A DNA stretch of 64,000 nt from GWE2-42-39 sp963668595 (GTDB taxonomy: Bacteria > Bacteroidota > Bacteroidia > Bacteroidales > Prolixibacteraceae): contig OY764876.1 of assembly GCA_963668595.1 (NCBI GenBank), positions 1,798,001 to 1,862,000 on the forward strand. Direction: 5' to 3'. The notes beneath the pieces were generated by a model. That model saw only the letters and a list, made by a program, of their open reading frames with translations, made no database searches and was not told the DNA's origin. Position 1 is the stretch's first letter. Each line of letters opens with the position of its first letter. The position numbers and the translations under genes are program-made. Of the stretch, positions 29,834 through 38,679 are shown piece by piece.

Positions 29834-30598
29834 TCATTCCGCATAAATCATTTTGCGGGTCATTCCCCCGTCAACAATAAAATTTTGTGCGGTAATAAAG
29901 CTATTTTCCGTAGCAAGCAAAAATTCAATCATGTTTGCAATATCACGAGCCTCACCCACCCGACCTACCGGATGCTGGGCATGATCTTGTTCGCTCAACG
30001 GTATTTGCTGCGCCACTGTTTTTTTCTTTACTGATGAAACATCAATCCAGCCGGGACTAACTGCATTCACCCGTACTTCCGGGCCTAAACTCATAGCCAG
30101 TGCATGGGTCAATGCCAGCAAACCACCTTTGCTCGCCGAATAAGCTTCGGTATTGGGTTCCGATTGCAAAGCACGCGTCGAGCAAATATTTACCACTGCG
30201 CCACGGCTCTCGCGCAAAGCTTCCTCTGCATATTTGACACATAAAAACGGGCCCGTCAGGTTCACTGCCAACACTCGATTCCATTTGCTGAGCGACAAGG
30301 CAGAAATTGTTTTATTTGCCGAAATCATTGCATTATTCACCAACGCATCAATCCTACCGTTTTTTGCAATCACCTGCTGCATCATCGTCTTCACTTGCTC
30401 TTCGTCGGCCACATCGGTACCGAAAAAAAGCCAGTTCTCCGGTTTGCATTCTGCTTCCATTTCGGCCAAAGCTTCCAAATCGCAATCAGCAACCACCACA
30501 AACCAGCCATTGCGATGCAACTGCGCGGCAGTTACCTTCCCAATTCCCTGTGCTCCTCCGGTTATTATTACTACCCGTTTTTCCATTTTACAATTCAT
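29834..30598 (-). CDS. Short-chain dehydrogenase/reductase
   Basis: A 254-residue NAD(P)-dependent oxidoreductase of the classical SDR type. The cofactor motif is TGGAQGIG, followed by NNAMIS, the catalytic Ser in ICSTR, the YSASK pair and the PGWIDV loop. The acidic residue after beta-2 (ADCD) suggests NAD. ATG 30586 (MEKRVVIITGG) is an alternative start 12 bp in. The substrate is not decided by sequence. It is separated from the operon upstream by a strong terminator. Confidence 0.9.
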   Translation of the reverse strand: MNCKMEKRVVIITGGAQGIGKVTAAQLHRNGWFVVVADCDLEALAEMEAECKPENWLFFGTDVADEEQVKTMMQQVIAKNGRIDALVNNAMISANKTISALSLSKWNRVLAVNLTGPFLCVKYAEEALRESRGAVVNICSTRALQSEPNTEAYSASKGGLLALTHALAMSLGPEVRVNAVSPGWIDVSSVKKKTVAQQIPLSEQDHAQHPVGRVGEARDIANMIEFLLATENSFITAQNFIVDGGMTRKMIYAE

Positions 30599-30611
30599 GT
30601 TTTCAGAAAAG

Positions 30612-30644
30612 ATAAAAAAGCTGCACTCCCCAAAAGTGCAGCTT
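30612..30644 (-). terminator. Terminator of the large ECF-controlled gene run
   Basis: On the minus strand a perfect 10-bp stem (AAGCTGCACT/AGTGCAGCTT) is followed by TTTTTTATC. It closes the run of minus-strand genes beginning near 45617. Confidence 0.9.
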
Positions 30645-30763
30645 CAATTTACGGAATAAAATTCCATTTTCTCCATTTACCCTCAGTCAAGTTTTCTCAA
30701 TAATCCGATTGACTGAATAGCATCCCGAAAATGTTTCTATTTCTGTCGCTTATTCACCCCGTA

Positions 30764-31999
30764 TTAATCAAAAAATTTATTTGGGAAAAAATTCACGGCA
30801 ATAAAACCAAATACGCCCGTCGCTGCCAACAAAACAAAATCGACAATGTGTTTGTGCATTTTTGCTTTTCGGCGAATCAGCAATCCGGCATGCAAGCCTA
30901 CAAAAAGCAGGTTTACCACCAAACAAGCAAATCCGGCAGAAAAATCGAAATAAAAGCGATTGAAACTGCTATTTGGGTTGGTTAATGACAACTGGAACGG
31001 GAACAATGCGGCAAAAATCTTTCCTTCGCTACGTTCTGCCAGTTTCGGCCAGCTCTGATTGTACTCATCTACTTTCTGGTAATCAGAATAATTCAATGCC
31101 AGAACTTTCACACTGTTTTCTGCCTCAATGGTAACATTATAGTGGAACATATCACCCAAAATCACCAGTTCGCAGTTCGAAGCATCGAATCCATCGATTG
31201 GTAATTTTACCAATTTATAATCGTCTTCGGTGAGAATATAAATTTCGTTATTATCCGAAAAAAGATACGCATAAAATTTACGATCTCTGAAATCGACACA
31301 ACTGATATATTTAAATTTAAGTCCATCCGGCAATACCACCTGTTGAACGTAGGGAATTCCCTCCATCATTTTCAGGTGATATAGCTGATTGGCCGAATCG
31401 ATGATTAAATATCCTTCGTCGCATGATTTGCGTGTTGTTGGAATACCTGCAATGCGAGTTGCCGGAAATGCAAACCCTTTCTGAAAAAGTGCAGCTGAAA
31501 ATTTGCGACTTTTTTCTTCACTTACCTGATTGGTTTTGGCATCAATAAATTCCATCCGCCAGGTAATACGAAAATAATCTTCAGGCATCTCCAGATTAGC
31601 TCGTCCTGATTCAGCCTCAAACAATGGAAAAAGCCTGGGCTGAGGTCCATCTAATTCTTCGGGCTTAAAACGAAAAGTAGAACGAGCACGATTCATCTCG
31701 TGAACATCGATAGCAATGCCGTTAATAGTATCGGGCATTGTTCCTGAAACCATCAACTGGCGAGCATAAAACAAAGGCAAAGTAGCCTCGTACTCTTCAC
31801 GCGTATAATTATTGCCCTTGGTATCAATCCATTTCTTTTCAATTGGATCGAACACGGTAAAATCGTTCAAAACACAGCTATACATCACAAACGGTGCACG
31901 AACTGGCTTTTCAAAAGCCATCCAGAACACTTTAGGTAAAACAATTGAGCAAGTGATTATTGCTACCAATACTAAAATATATCTACTGATACGTTCCAT
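30764..31999 (-). CDS. Membrane-anchored periplasmic protein, DUF4857-like
   Basis: A 411-residue protein with one N-terminal transmembrane segment (6-26), a large outside domain (30-345) and two C-terminal membrane segments (about 352-375 and 386-405). The outside part has repeating beta-strand pairs (YLIIDSANQLYHLKMM, EIYILTEDDYKLVKL) like an irregular propeller. It resembles DUF4857 proteins, which in other Bacteroidota sit beside an ABC transporter; I recall this from the family and did not test it. Its ATG shares one base with the permease stop (TAATG), so the two are translationally coupled. It is the last gene of the run. Confidence 0.7.
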   Translation of the reverse strand: MERISRYILVLVAIITCSIVLPKVFWMAFEKPVRAPFVMYSCVLNDFTVFDPIEKKWIDTKGNNYTREEYEATLPLFYARQLMVSGTMPDTINGIAIDVHEMNRARSTFRFKPEELDGPQPRLFPLFEAESGRANLEMPEDYFRITWRMEFIDAKTNQVSEEKSRKFSAALFQKGFAFPATRIAGIPTTRKSCDEGYLIIDSANQLYHLKMMEGIPYVQQVVLPDGLKFKYISCVDFRDRKFYAYLFSDNNEIYILTEDDYKLVKLPIDGFDASNCELVILGDMFHYNVTIEAENSVKVLALNYSDYQKVDEYNQSWPKLAERSEGKIFAALFPFQLSLTNPNSSFNRFYFDFSAGFACLVVNLLFVGLHAGLLIRRKAKMHKHIVDFVLLAATGVFGFIAVNFFPNKFFD

Positions 32000-32667
32000 T
32001 ACATTTCCCCCTTTCTGAAGCGATACGCCGAAAAAATTAAAGCAATACTCAATGCCGCTGTAAGCAATGCAAGAATAGGATTAACAGGTCCATATCCTGC
32101 AACAACAGCTGATTGAAGATAAATCATTGTAAAAAAACCTCCGGTCAGCGCATACAAAATCCGATATTTCCAAACGGGTTCAAGAACAACCAGTGCAACC
32201 AGAAAATAACCAGTTAAGCCAGCCAAAAACCAAGGAAATATTGAAGTCACAGCTCCCATCACAATTTCAGTAGGGAAAAACATGTAACTCAGTGTAAAGA
32301 ATGCAGCAAACAATAGAAGGAAGCACACCAACAAGCTTCCTGCACCAAAAGCCATCATCATCAGCAAAATATTATTTTCTTTTAGAGGAAGATGAAAAGT
32401 TAGTTTAATGCGTTTGTTAACCGTTTCAGGGAAATACTGAGCCACACCAACAACCAGTCCGATTACCAGCGGAACATATTTCAAATGTCCAAAATATTGG
32501 AATCCCTGAAAAAGAACACTATACCAATAATTCTTTCCTTCATAAAAAGTAAAATCATGTTGCACTTTCAGGAAAATATATCCCACAGCAACCAATCCCA
32601 ATACCGCAAAGCCTATGAGGAACCAGCGGGTTTTCAACCATTCTTTATAAATTACCGATTTCCACAT
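31999..32667 (-). CDS. ABC-2 type permease
   Basis: A 222-residue inner-membrane protein with six hydrophobic segments, starting MWKSVIYKEWLKTRWF like many ABC-2 permeases. It follows the ATPase stop by 4 bp and overlaps the next gene by 1 bp. The compact size and layout resemble NosY-type partners of NosF ATPases. The substrate is unknown. Confidence 0.8.
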   Translation of the reverse strand: MWKSVIYKEWLKTRWFLIGFAVLGLVAVGYIFLKVQHDFTFYEGKNYWYSVLFQGFQYFGHLKYVPLVIGLVVGVAQYFPETVNKRIKLTFHLPLKENNILLMMMAFGAGSLLVCFLLLFAAFFTLSYMFFPTEIVMGAVTSIFPWFLAGLTGYFLVALVVLEPVWKYRILYALTGGFFTMIYLQSAVVAGYGPVNPILALLTAALSIALIFSAYRFRKGEM

Positions 32668-32671
32668 AGCA

Positions 32672-33559
32672 TTAATATTTTCCGGTTAAACCAATAAACG
32701 CATCTTCGAGCTCCATTTTTACCCGGCCAAAATTTTTGACGGCAATTCCGTTATTATCCAGGAAATTTTTCACCAATTCTTCCGACTCGTAAGTGTAAAG
32801 CTCGACCTTGTTCTTCACTTTCTCAAAATTCACGACAAACGATTCCTTTTTCAAATCGACTTTATCATTTTCCAGTTCAAAATCGAAACGTTTAAAATTA
32901 GTCATGAAATAATCGATCGGACATTGTGCCAATACCCGGTTGTAGTCCATAATCAATACGTCGTCAATCAGGCGTTCCATATCCTGAATGATATGCGAAG
33001 TGGTGAAAATAGTTTTGTTTTCAGCCTTGGCATATTCGCGCAGATAATCGATAAACAAGCGGCGATAGCCAGGGTCTAGTCCCATTGAAAAGTCATCGAG
33101 AATCAATAATTCCGGATCCTGAGCCAGAATAAGCCCCAAAGCCACCTGCGAACGCTGACCGCACGACATGGTCGATAATTTTTGAGTCGGAGTAACTTTC
33201 AACTTCGACATTAGTTCCCAATATGGTTCCGGTTTCCAACGAGGATAAAATCCACGAAAGAATTTTTCTATCTGATGAATATTCATAAACGAATATTGCA
33301 CATGCCCCTCAATCAGGAATCCGACCCGTGCCTTGGTTGCTGGAGTTAAATGTTGCGAATTCTCGCCGAAAATCAAGCACTCGCCACTGCGAGGCTGTAA
33401 AAAACCATTCAATATATTGATGGTGGTTGTTTTTCCTGCACCGTTTTTACCCAGCAAACCCAATATGCTCCCTTCCCGAACATGAATGTTCAGATTCTCA
33501 TACACCAGTTTCTTGCCGTAGTAATGTGTCAGATTCTTACACTCAATTACATTACTCAT
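32672..33559 (-). CDS. ABC transporter ATP-binding protein
   Basis: A 295-residue ATPase. Walker A is GKNGAGKTTT, the Q-loop region is near FLIEGHVQYS, and the signature is LSTMSCGQRSQVALG, in which the usual LSGGQ reads MSCGQ. Walker B is LLILDDFSMGLDPGY, with Asp in place of the usual catalytic Glu after the conserved Asp, so hydrolysis may be slow. The H-loop is TTSHIIQDME. The C-terminal 80 residues form an extra regulatory-type domain. It pairs with the 222-residue permease. Confidence 0.88.
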   Translation of the reverse strand: MSNVIECKNLTHYYGKKLVYENLNIHVREGSILGLLGKNGAGKTTTINILNGFLQPRSGECLIFGENSQHLTPATKARVGFLIEGHVQYSFMNIHQIEKFFRGFYPRWKPEPYWELMSKLKVTPTQKLSTMSCGQRSQVALGLILAQDPELLILDDFSMGLDPGYRRLFIDYLREYAKAENKTIFTTSHIIQDMERLIDDVLIMDYNRVLAQCPIDYFMTNFKRFDFELENDKVDLKKESFVVNFEKVKNKVELYTYESEELVKNFLDNNGIAVKNFGRVKMELEDAFIGLTGKY

Positions 33560-33570
33560 TGAAATAGACT

Positions 33571-35739
33571 TTAATTTATCCTGTTTTTAGTTTTTATTAG
33601 TTCATTTTTGCATTGCTCCGACAACGATGCATCTTTAATTGCCTTCGTGCAAAAATCATTTATTAAATTTCGTTTATAGGAATGGTCAAACCAGCCAAGT
33701 AGCTCAATTCCGACCAATTTCAGTTTCTCATTCGTAGTGGTATCAACAAAGTTGATCAACTCTTCAAGATGCTGATGAACAGTTTGATTACGGAAGGCTC
33801 TTAAGTTAAACAACTTGTCCTTTTCTTTTGTATCTGCAGCAACAAGCTCATCCATATATTTTTTCATGCGATCGCATCCGTATTCAATCCCGCGTTTAGT
33901 ATCGTTATACGTTTCATCTTTATCAAGCAAAAATTCTTTCTGCCCAATCTGGCGATCCAATTCAGCCAGTAAGGCATCTTTATCGTATAACCCAGCAGCA
34001 TCTTTCAAGTTATATGCTACCCGTTTCGACACGTTATTGCGCAACATTGCATCAATCAAATACGGAATGTGAGACGGATGTCCGGTTTCACTCATGTACA
34101 AGGCAGATAAGCGCTGAATCAGTTCGTATGAATCGTTGATTCCCAAATTCAATGCCTGAATAAAATTATCGTCTTTGCACATGCGTAATAATTTTAAAGC
34201 TTCTGCTCGAACCGGGTAGTAAGTATTATTTTTAAATTGATACAACAACATATCGGATACCGCTGCCCCGTCAATCTTATATAGCATACGTAAAGCCAAA
34301 GCCTGTACATCGGCATAAGGAGCAGTTAATTGTTTTTTCCAGAATGAGCGGTCGGTAGATTTATTTTCCATCCAACTATTCAGATCAATATTTTTATCGC
34401 GCTGAGCAAAAGTCATTGTTGGATCACCCAACAAATGTGTTTCAAGCGAGCAATTCATTTTATGCCAGAATCCAACTCTCAAACCCAAACCAAGTAAGCC
34501 AACCATTTCGTCCCCCCATTTGTCCTGAAATACATTTACAGAGTTAGCCTGAACTGCAATCGTCTTTCCTTCGTCAAATAAATATTCACCGGCAATATAT
34601 TTATCGCGATGAAACGATCCGGTAAAACACGCATCAATCATGATAAACGGAACATTAGACGAATATCCATCCATGTCTTCAATATTGATGTCCAGCTTTG
34701 CATTGAAAAGAGAATCTTCTGCTTCCTGCGTTTTATCGAAAGAACCTTCGAACCATGCCTCCGCAACTCCCAGCGATTTTTTAAAGTACTCTTTCGTTTC
34801 TTCTACTTTCTCCGGCGATTTATTGGCTGAACGTAATTTTGAACGCAGATAATATTTCACATCGCGAATCTGATCCTGCACCGAAGCACTTTCAGGCATT
34901 CCATCCAAATATTGCGAATTAGGCCCACCGTGGTGATGCAGCAAAGCAATATCCAAATCATCCCTTTTCAGTTCGGCAAGAAGACGGAATTTAACGTGCT
35001 CATCAAACTGAAAATTAAAATACTCCATATAATTCTTCTGTCCACTCATGTACGCAAACTGCTGTGAAAGAGCTATTTTTTCATCCATCCATGTTCTTGT
35101 ACATTCCGAATTATATCCATGTCCGGTAAAAAACATTACCTGATCGGCAACTGGTGGATTATTTTTAAATGCGACAACCTTCTTCAAATAATTCCGAAGT
35201 AGTTTATATTGATTTGATCCATGGGGAGGTTTTATACGTGCAGAATAAATATCGACAGACAGATGCTGTGGAGATTCTGCTTTCAGACTGTAATAATGAT
35301 ACAATGGCTGAACCGAATCCTGCTTCAAATATTCAAATTCCAAATCCAGATCATCATAAAAACGATCGGAAGGAATAGACGAACGAGTCCAGGCATATCG
35401 ATCCTGATCCATTTTAAAAGCAGTTGAGAAATGCTGAGCATCACGCAACATTGGAACTGGAATATCGCCAATAAGCACAGCTCCCTCTAGTGGCGTTTGA
35501 GTAGATTGATATAATTTTTTCAGCCTCACCCGGATAGAATCAGGATGTTGCCAGTGATCGACAATTAAAACAGGCTTTAAACCTTGTTTTTCGATTGCCC
35601 CAACATAAGCATCTATCTCATTACGAGCTTCCTCATAGCTTTTTTCATCAACAATAATAGCAACACTATTTTGTTTCGCAGGGGCAAAAGCCATCCCCGT
35701 TATTACCAATATTGATAATATCAACCAATTTCGTATCAT
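33571..35739 (-). CDS. C25 (gingipain-like) cysteine peptidase with HEAT-like C-terminus
   Basis: A 722-residue secreted protein (signal peptide about 1-20). Residues 25-440 resemble the caspase-like C25 fold: LHHHGGPNSQ gives the catalytic His (268-270) and IMIDACFTGSF the nucleophile Cys371, and the closing ETHLLGDPTMTF is the usual end of C25 catalytic domains. Residues 470-720 are helical repeats of HEAT type. There is no Ig-like domain or type IX secretion tail, unlike true gingipains, so it probably stays in the periplasm. It lies between the outer-membrane genes and the ABC genes of this run (11-bp gap to the ATPase). Confidence 0.8.
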   Translation of the reverse strand: MIRNWLILSILVITGMAFAPAKQNSVAIIVDEKSYEEARNEIDAYVGAIEKQGLKPVLIVDHWQHPDSIRVRLKKLYQSTQTPLEGAVLIGDIPVPMLRDAQHFSTAFKMDQDRYAWTRSSIPSDRFYDDLDLEFEYLKQDSVQPLYHYYSLKAESPQHLSVDIYSARIKPPHGSNQYKLLRNYLKKVVAFKNNPPVADQVMFFTGHGYNSECTRTWMDEKIALSQQFAYMSGQKNYMEYFNFQFDEHVKFRLLAELKRDDLDIALLHHHGGPNSQYLDGMPESASVQDQIRDVKYYLRSKLRSANKSPEKVEETKEYFKKSLGVAEAWFEGSFDKTQEAEDSLFNAKLDINIEDMDGYSSNVPFIMIDACFTGSFHRDKYIAGEYLFDEGKTIAVQANSVNVFQDKWGDEMVGLLGLGLRVGFWHKMNCSLETHLLGDPTMTFAQRDKNIDLNSWMENKSTDRSFWKKQLTAPYADVQALALRMLYKIDGAAVSDMLLYQFKNNTYYPVRAEALKLLRMCKDDNFIQALNLGINDSYELIQRLSALYMSETGHPSHIPYLIDAMLRNNVSKRVAYNLKDAAGLYDKDALLAELDRQIGQKEFLLDKDETYNDTKRGIEYGCDRMKKYMDELVAADTKEKDKLFNLRAFRNQTVHQHLEELINFVDTTTNEKLKLVGIELLGWFDHSYKRNLINDFCTKAIKDASLSEQCKNELIKTKNRIN

Positions 35740-35804
35740 GGTATTTTTGTATTATTCGAATTGCCCCAATATTACTCGCCTGCAATCCAATTTTCGGTTA
35801 TTTC

Positions 35805-37373
35805 TTAAAATACTACGCCCATTGAGAGCTGAAAAATAGAGTTACTCCCATTATCTCCATCAGGATTAACCATGCAATATTTCATGCTCAAATTTAACTG
35901 ATTAATCCGCCCCCAATCAGATGGAGTGTATCCCCACTTTATTGCCGGACTAATAGTCATAATATTTGTTGTCAGATAATTAATGTCATTTGTATAAACA
36001 TCCTTCCTCTGATTTTTTGTTATCTCGTTAAGATCTGAAAGGAAAATGCTGTTCGATAAATTTTGCAAATAGGCAATTCCTATCTCCGGTGCAAAATGAT
36101 GCTTCTTCCAATACCAATTTCGTTGCACTTTGGCCGAAGCATTTAAATTCATAAATGAAGAAGTAAATGTCTCAGGCACATAATAATACTTTTCAGACTG
36201 ATTTACCAGTCCCAAGTCGGCATGAACATCCCAGATTGATTTTTCCTCTTCGTCAAATGTTATAAAATCATAAGCAAATTGTCCAACGAACAACTGCCTT
36301 TTCATCTTCAAGTTTTTAGCAATAACAATATAATTGACAACATTTCCAGAATTATCTTCATCTTCAAGAAATTCTCGACCAGCCCCTTCAAAATACGAAG
36401 CAGTTACCGATAAACGATGTAAACTATTTGTATTCGTTTTTTGCAATTGCTGGTTCAACTTAAATTCAATGGTCTGCCACTCTCCAGCATCTCCTTTTTT
36501 AATGGAACTTGAACCATCTTCAATTCCCTCCAACGAATAATTTCCCCGAATTTCAGTTAGTGAAGTAATATCATTCCACTTTTTCTCGTATTGTAGTCCG
36601 CCAAAAAATTCGTTTGCGGACTGAAAACGATAAGCCATAGAGCCTAATTTACGCGAGTAAAACCCGAAACCTTTAAACATAAAGAAACTCACATCAAAGC
36701 TTTCTCTTTTTACTTCATAATCTATTTCTTCTTTCCGGTGATTAAATCCTAAGTCAAAGCCCCATGTAGAATTATCGCCATGCAGTATTAACGATGGATT
36801 AACCCGAAAAAGAGAAACCGTATTAGAAGGACGCGGATCTTTTTGTTTGGCTGCAACAGCCACAAAATATTCAACTCCGGTACCGATAGACAAGCGATCA
36901 GATAATTTATATGCAAGCTTTCCACTCAAACAATAATTTTCTTTGTGGTAAGTTGCGCCAGACACCGAATCTCCTAATATATACGGGTTTCCGCGATATG
37001 GATCGTATGTCCCATTCCAGCGGGCTCCTTTTTCATCTATATAGTTATAGGCAAAATTTCCGAACAGAAAGAATTTTCCGTCCATAGACTGATAACTTTT
37101 CGTATCCAGAAAATAACGATCCGTTTCTTCCGGGTTCATTAACAGGTGAAAGTCATCCTGTTTTTTTTCAATTCCGGCATCAAACACCACTACATCCGAC
37201 AGTTTGTTGAAAACCATACCCGATGCGTTGCCTGTTTGCAACCATGGATTCGCATTCGAATAACTTCGAAACGTATTAAACGAATTTACACTTTGCTTAT
37301 CCTGAGCATAACTTGTAGAGAACATTGTAGTTCCCAGGATAATTGAAAGAAAGAAACAATTTCGCCTAATCAT
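35805..37373 (-). CDS. Outer-membrane beta-barrel protein, DUF6850-like
   Basis: 522 residues from ATG 37373 (MIRRNCFFLSIILGTTMFSTSYAQ, a clear signal peptide; the frame extends to a TTG upstream). The rest shows alternating hydrophobic strands and aromatic ends typical of a 14-18-stranded barrel, ending in FQLSMGVVF with a C-terminal Phe. It follows the DUF4876 gene and TonB receptor as in other Bacteroidota loci of this type. I name DUF6850 from recall of that neighbourhood and sequence style. Its cargo is not known. Confidence 0.7.
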   Translation of the reverse strand: MIRRNCFFLSIILGTTMFSTSYAQDKQSVNSFNTFRSYSNANPWLQTGNASGMVFNKLSDVVVFDAGIEKKQDDFHLLMNPEETDRYFLDTKSYQSMDGKFFLFGNFAYNYIDEKGARWNGTYDPYRGNPYILGDSVSGATYHKENYCLSGKLAYKLSDRLSIGTGVEYFVAVAAKQKDPRPSNTVSLFRVNPSLILHGDNSTWGFDLGFNHRKEEIDYEVKRESFDVSFFMFKGFGFYSRKLGSMAYRFQSANEFFGGLQYEKKWNDITSLTEIRGNYSLEGIEDGSSSIKKGDAGEWQTIEFKLNQQLQKTNTNSLHRLSVTASYFEGAGREFLEDEDNSGNVVNYIVIAKNLKMKRQLFVGQFAYDFITFDEEEKSIWDVHADLGLVNQSEKYYYVPETFTSSFMNLNASAKVQRNWYWKKHHFAPEIGIAYLQNLSNSIFLSDLNEITKNQRKDVYTNDINYLTTNIMTISPAIKWGYTPSDWGRINQLNLSMKYCMVNPDGDNGSNSIFQLSMGVVF

Positions 37374-37436
37374 TGGTGTTTGTTTTAATGCAGTCTGCAT
37401 TGTCTCCAATACAGACTGCTATTTTTAATCCTCAAA

Positions 37437-38654
37437 TTAATTTTCTACACTTGTTGGATTTATTCCCGGAGTCGGATCCAAATCGTGAAGGAAGTCTTCG
37501 GTAGAGTTATTGGTATCCTTATAGATAACCCGTCCGTCAACAATCATTTTCACTTTTCTGCGAATAGATTTCGAACAGTATGTTCCTCCATCCAAATAAG
37601 TATATCCTGCATCTAATTGAGTATGCAAACGTTTTTTGCGTTTATCTTCCTCCGGACGAACGATTTCAACAGCATCAATTACATATTTTTTATCAATCAT
37701 GAAATACTTTGTACTGCTTGTACTTCCCGGTAATGTTTTAAAATTATCCGGATTTGCCACATACGTTTCCCATGATACATTTTCAGGCAAACGGAAAATA
37801 ACCACAGCAGAGCCAAAAACAGAATGCAACCAGTCATTCATGGTGGTTGACGTAGTATGCATCAGTGTCATATTCGGAACAGCCGGAGCATCCAGATCTT
37901 TTCCTGATATTTCAAAATAGGACTCCCAATCGGCATTCCCCAAATTAACCGGAGATAAACTATTTCCATTGGGATCAGTTTTATGATTAATACCGTCTTG
38001 TGCAATTACAATACTTTTCCCTGGATATACTGGATGTTCTTTTCCACTTCCAGGAATAATCCAAGCCTGAAATGTAATAGGAAGTTGGTCGATGAATGAA
38101 CCATCCGAATTCACCCAAACATTTTCATTCGACGAAGACTGTTGCAAAACACCAATGCATAATCCATCGGCATAAAGCGTATCGTTTGAATTGTTATAAA
38201 TTTCGTGGAACTGATCGTCAAAGTACGTTTTTGCAGCTGAGGTCTTTGATCCAGCATAATATATTTCCTTAAATACAAAACCACCCGTATTATCAGCCAT
38301 TACTAAATCAACTTTCATGCTTGATTCATTGCCTAACATGAAATCGGCAAGCATTCCATTAAAAGTGTATTCATCATCTCCAACCTTAATCGAGAAACTA
38401 CAGGTAACCGAGTAATTTCCTTCGACCAATATTGCAGAAGCAATACCCGAAGCATCAGTAGTAATTACCGATTCGCGTCCGGTTTGTGTATTTTTCACCT
38501 TCACTTCCGTTCCTGCAGGAATTGTAGCAAGGGTAAAACCTTCAGGAAGTTCAAGGGTAATATTTAATGTGTAACTAGGAGTTACATCATCTTTACAACT
38601 GAACAGCGCTACGCTGAACATTGCAACCAGGGATAACATTAAAAACTTTCTCAT
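37437..38654 (-). CDS. DUF4876 lipoprotein
   Basis: A 405-residue protein with lipobox LFSC (Cys20). A carboxypeptidase-regulatory-like beta domain (about 28-115) is followed by FKEIYYAGSKTSAAKTYFDDQ and FHEIYNNSNDTLYADGLCIG, the hallmark of DUF4876, which recalls a lamin-tail type beta-sandwich. It lies 25 bp after the TonB receptor stop and is probably its surface or periplasmic partner. The function is not known. Confidence 0.85.
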   Translation of the reverse strand: MRKFLMLSLVAMFSVALFSCKDDVTPSYTLNITLELPEGFTLATIPAGTEVKVKNTQTGRESVITTDASGIASAILVEGNYSVTCSFSIKVGDDEYTFNGMLADFMLGNESSMKVDLVMADNTGGFVFKEIYYAGSKTSAAKTYFDDQFHEIYNNSNDTLYADGLCIGVLQQSSSNENVWVNSDGSFIDQLPITFQAWIIPGSGKEHPVYPGKSIVIAQDGINHKTDPNGNSLSPVNLGNADWESYFEISGKDLDAPAVPNMTLMHTTSTTMNDWLHSVFGSAVVIFRLPENVSWETYVANPDNFKTLPGSTSSTKYFMIDKKYVIDAVEIVRPEEDKRKKRLHTQLDAGYTYLDGGTYCSKSIRRKVKMIVDGRVIYKDTNNSTEDFLHDLDPTPGINPTSVEN

Positions 38655-38679
38655 TTTAAAAACAATTAAGGTATGACTA

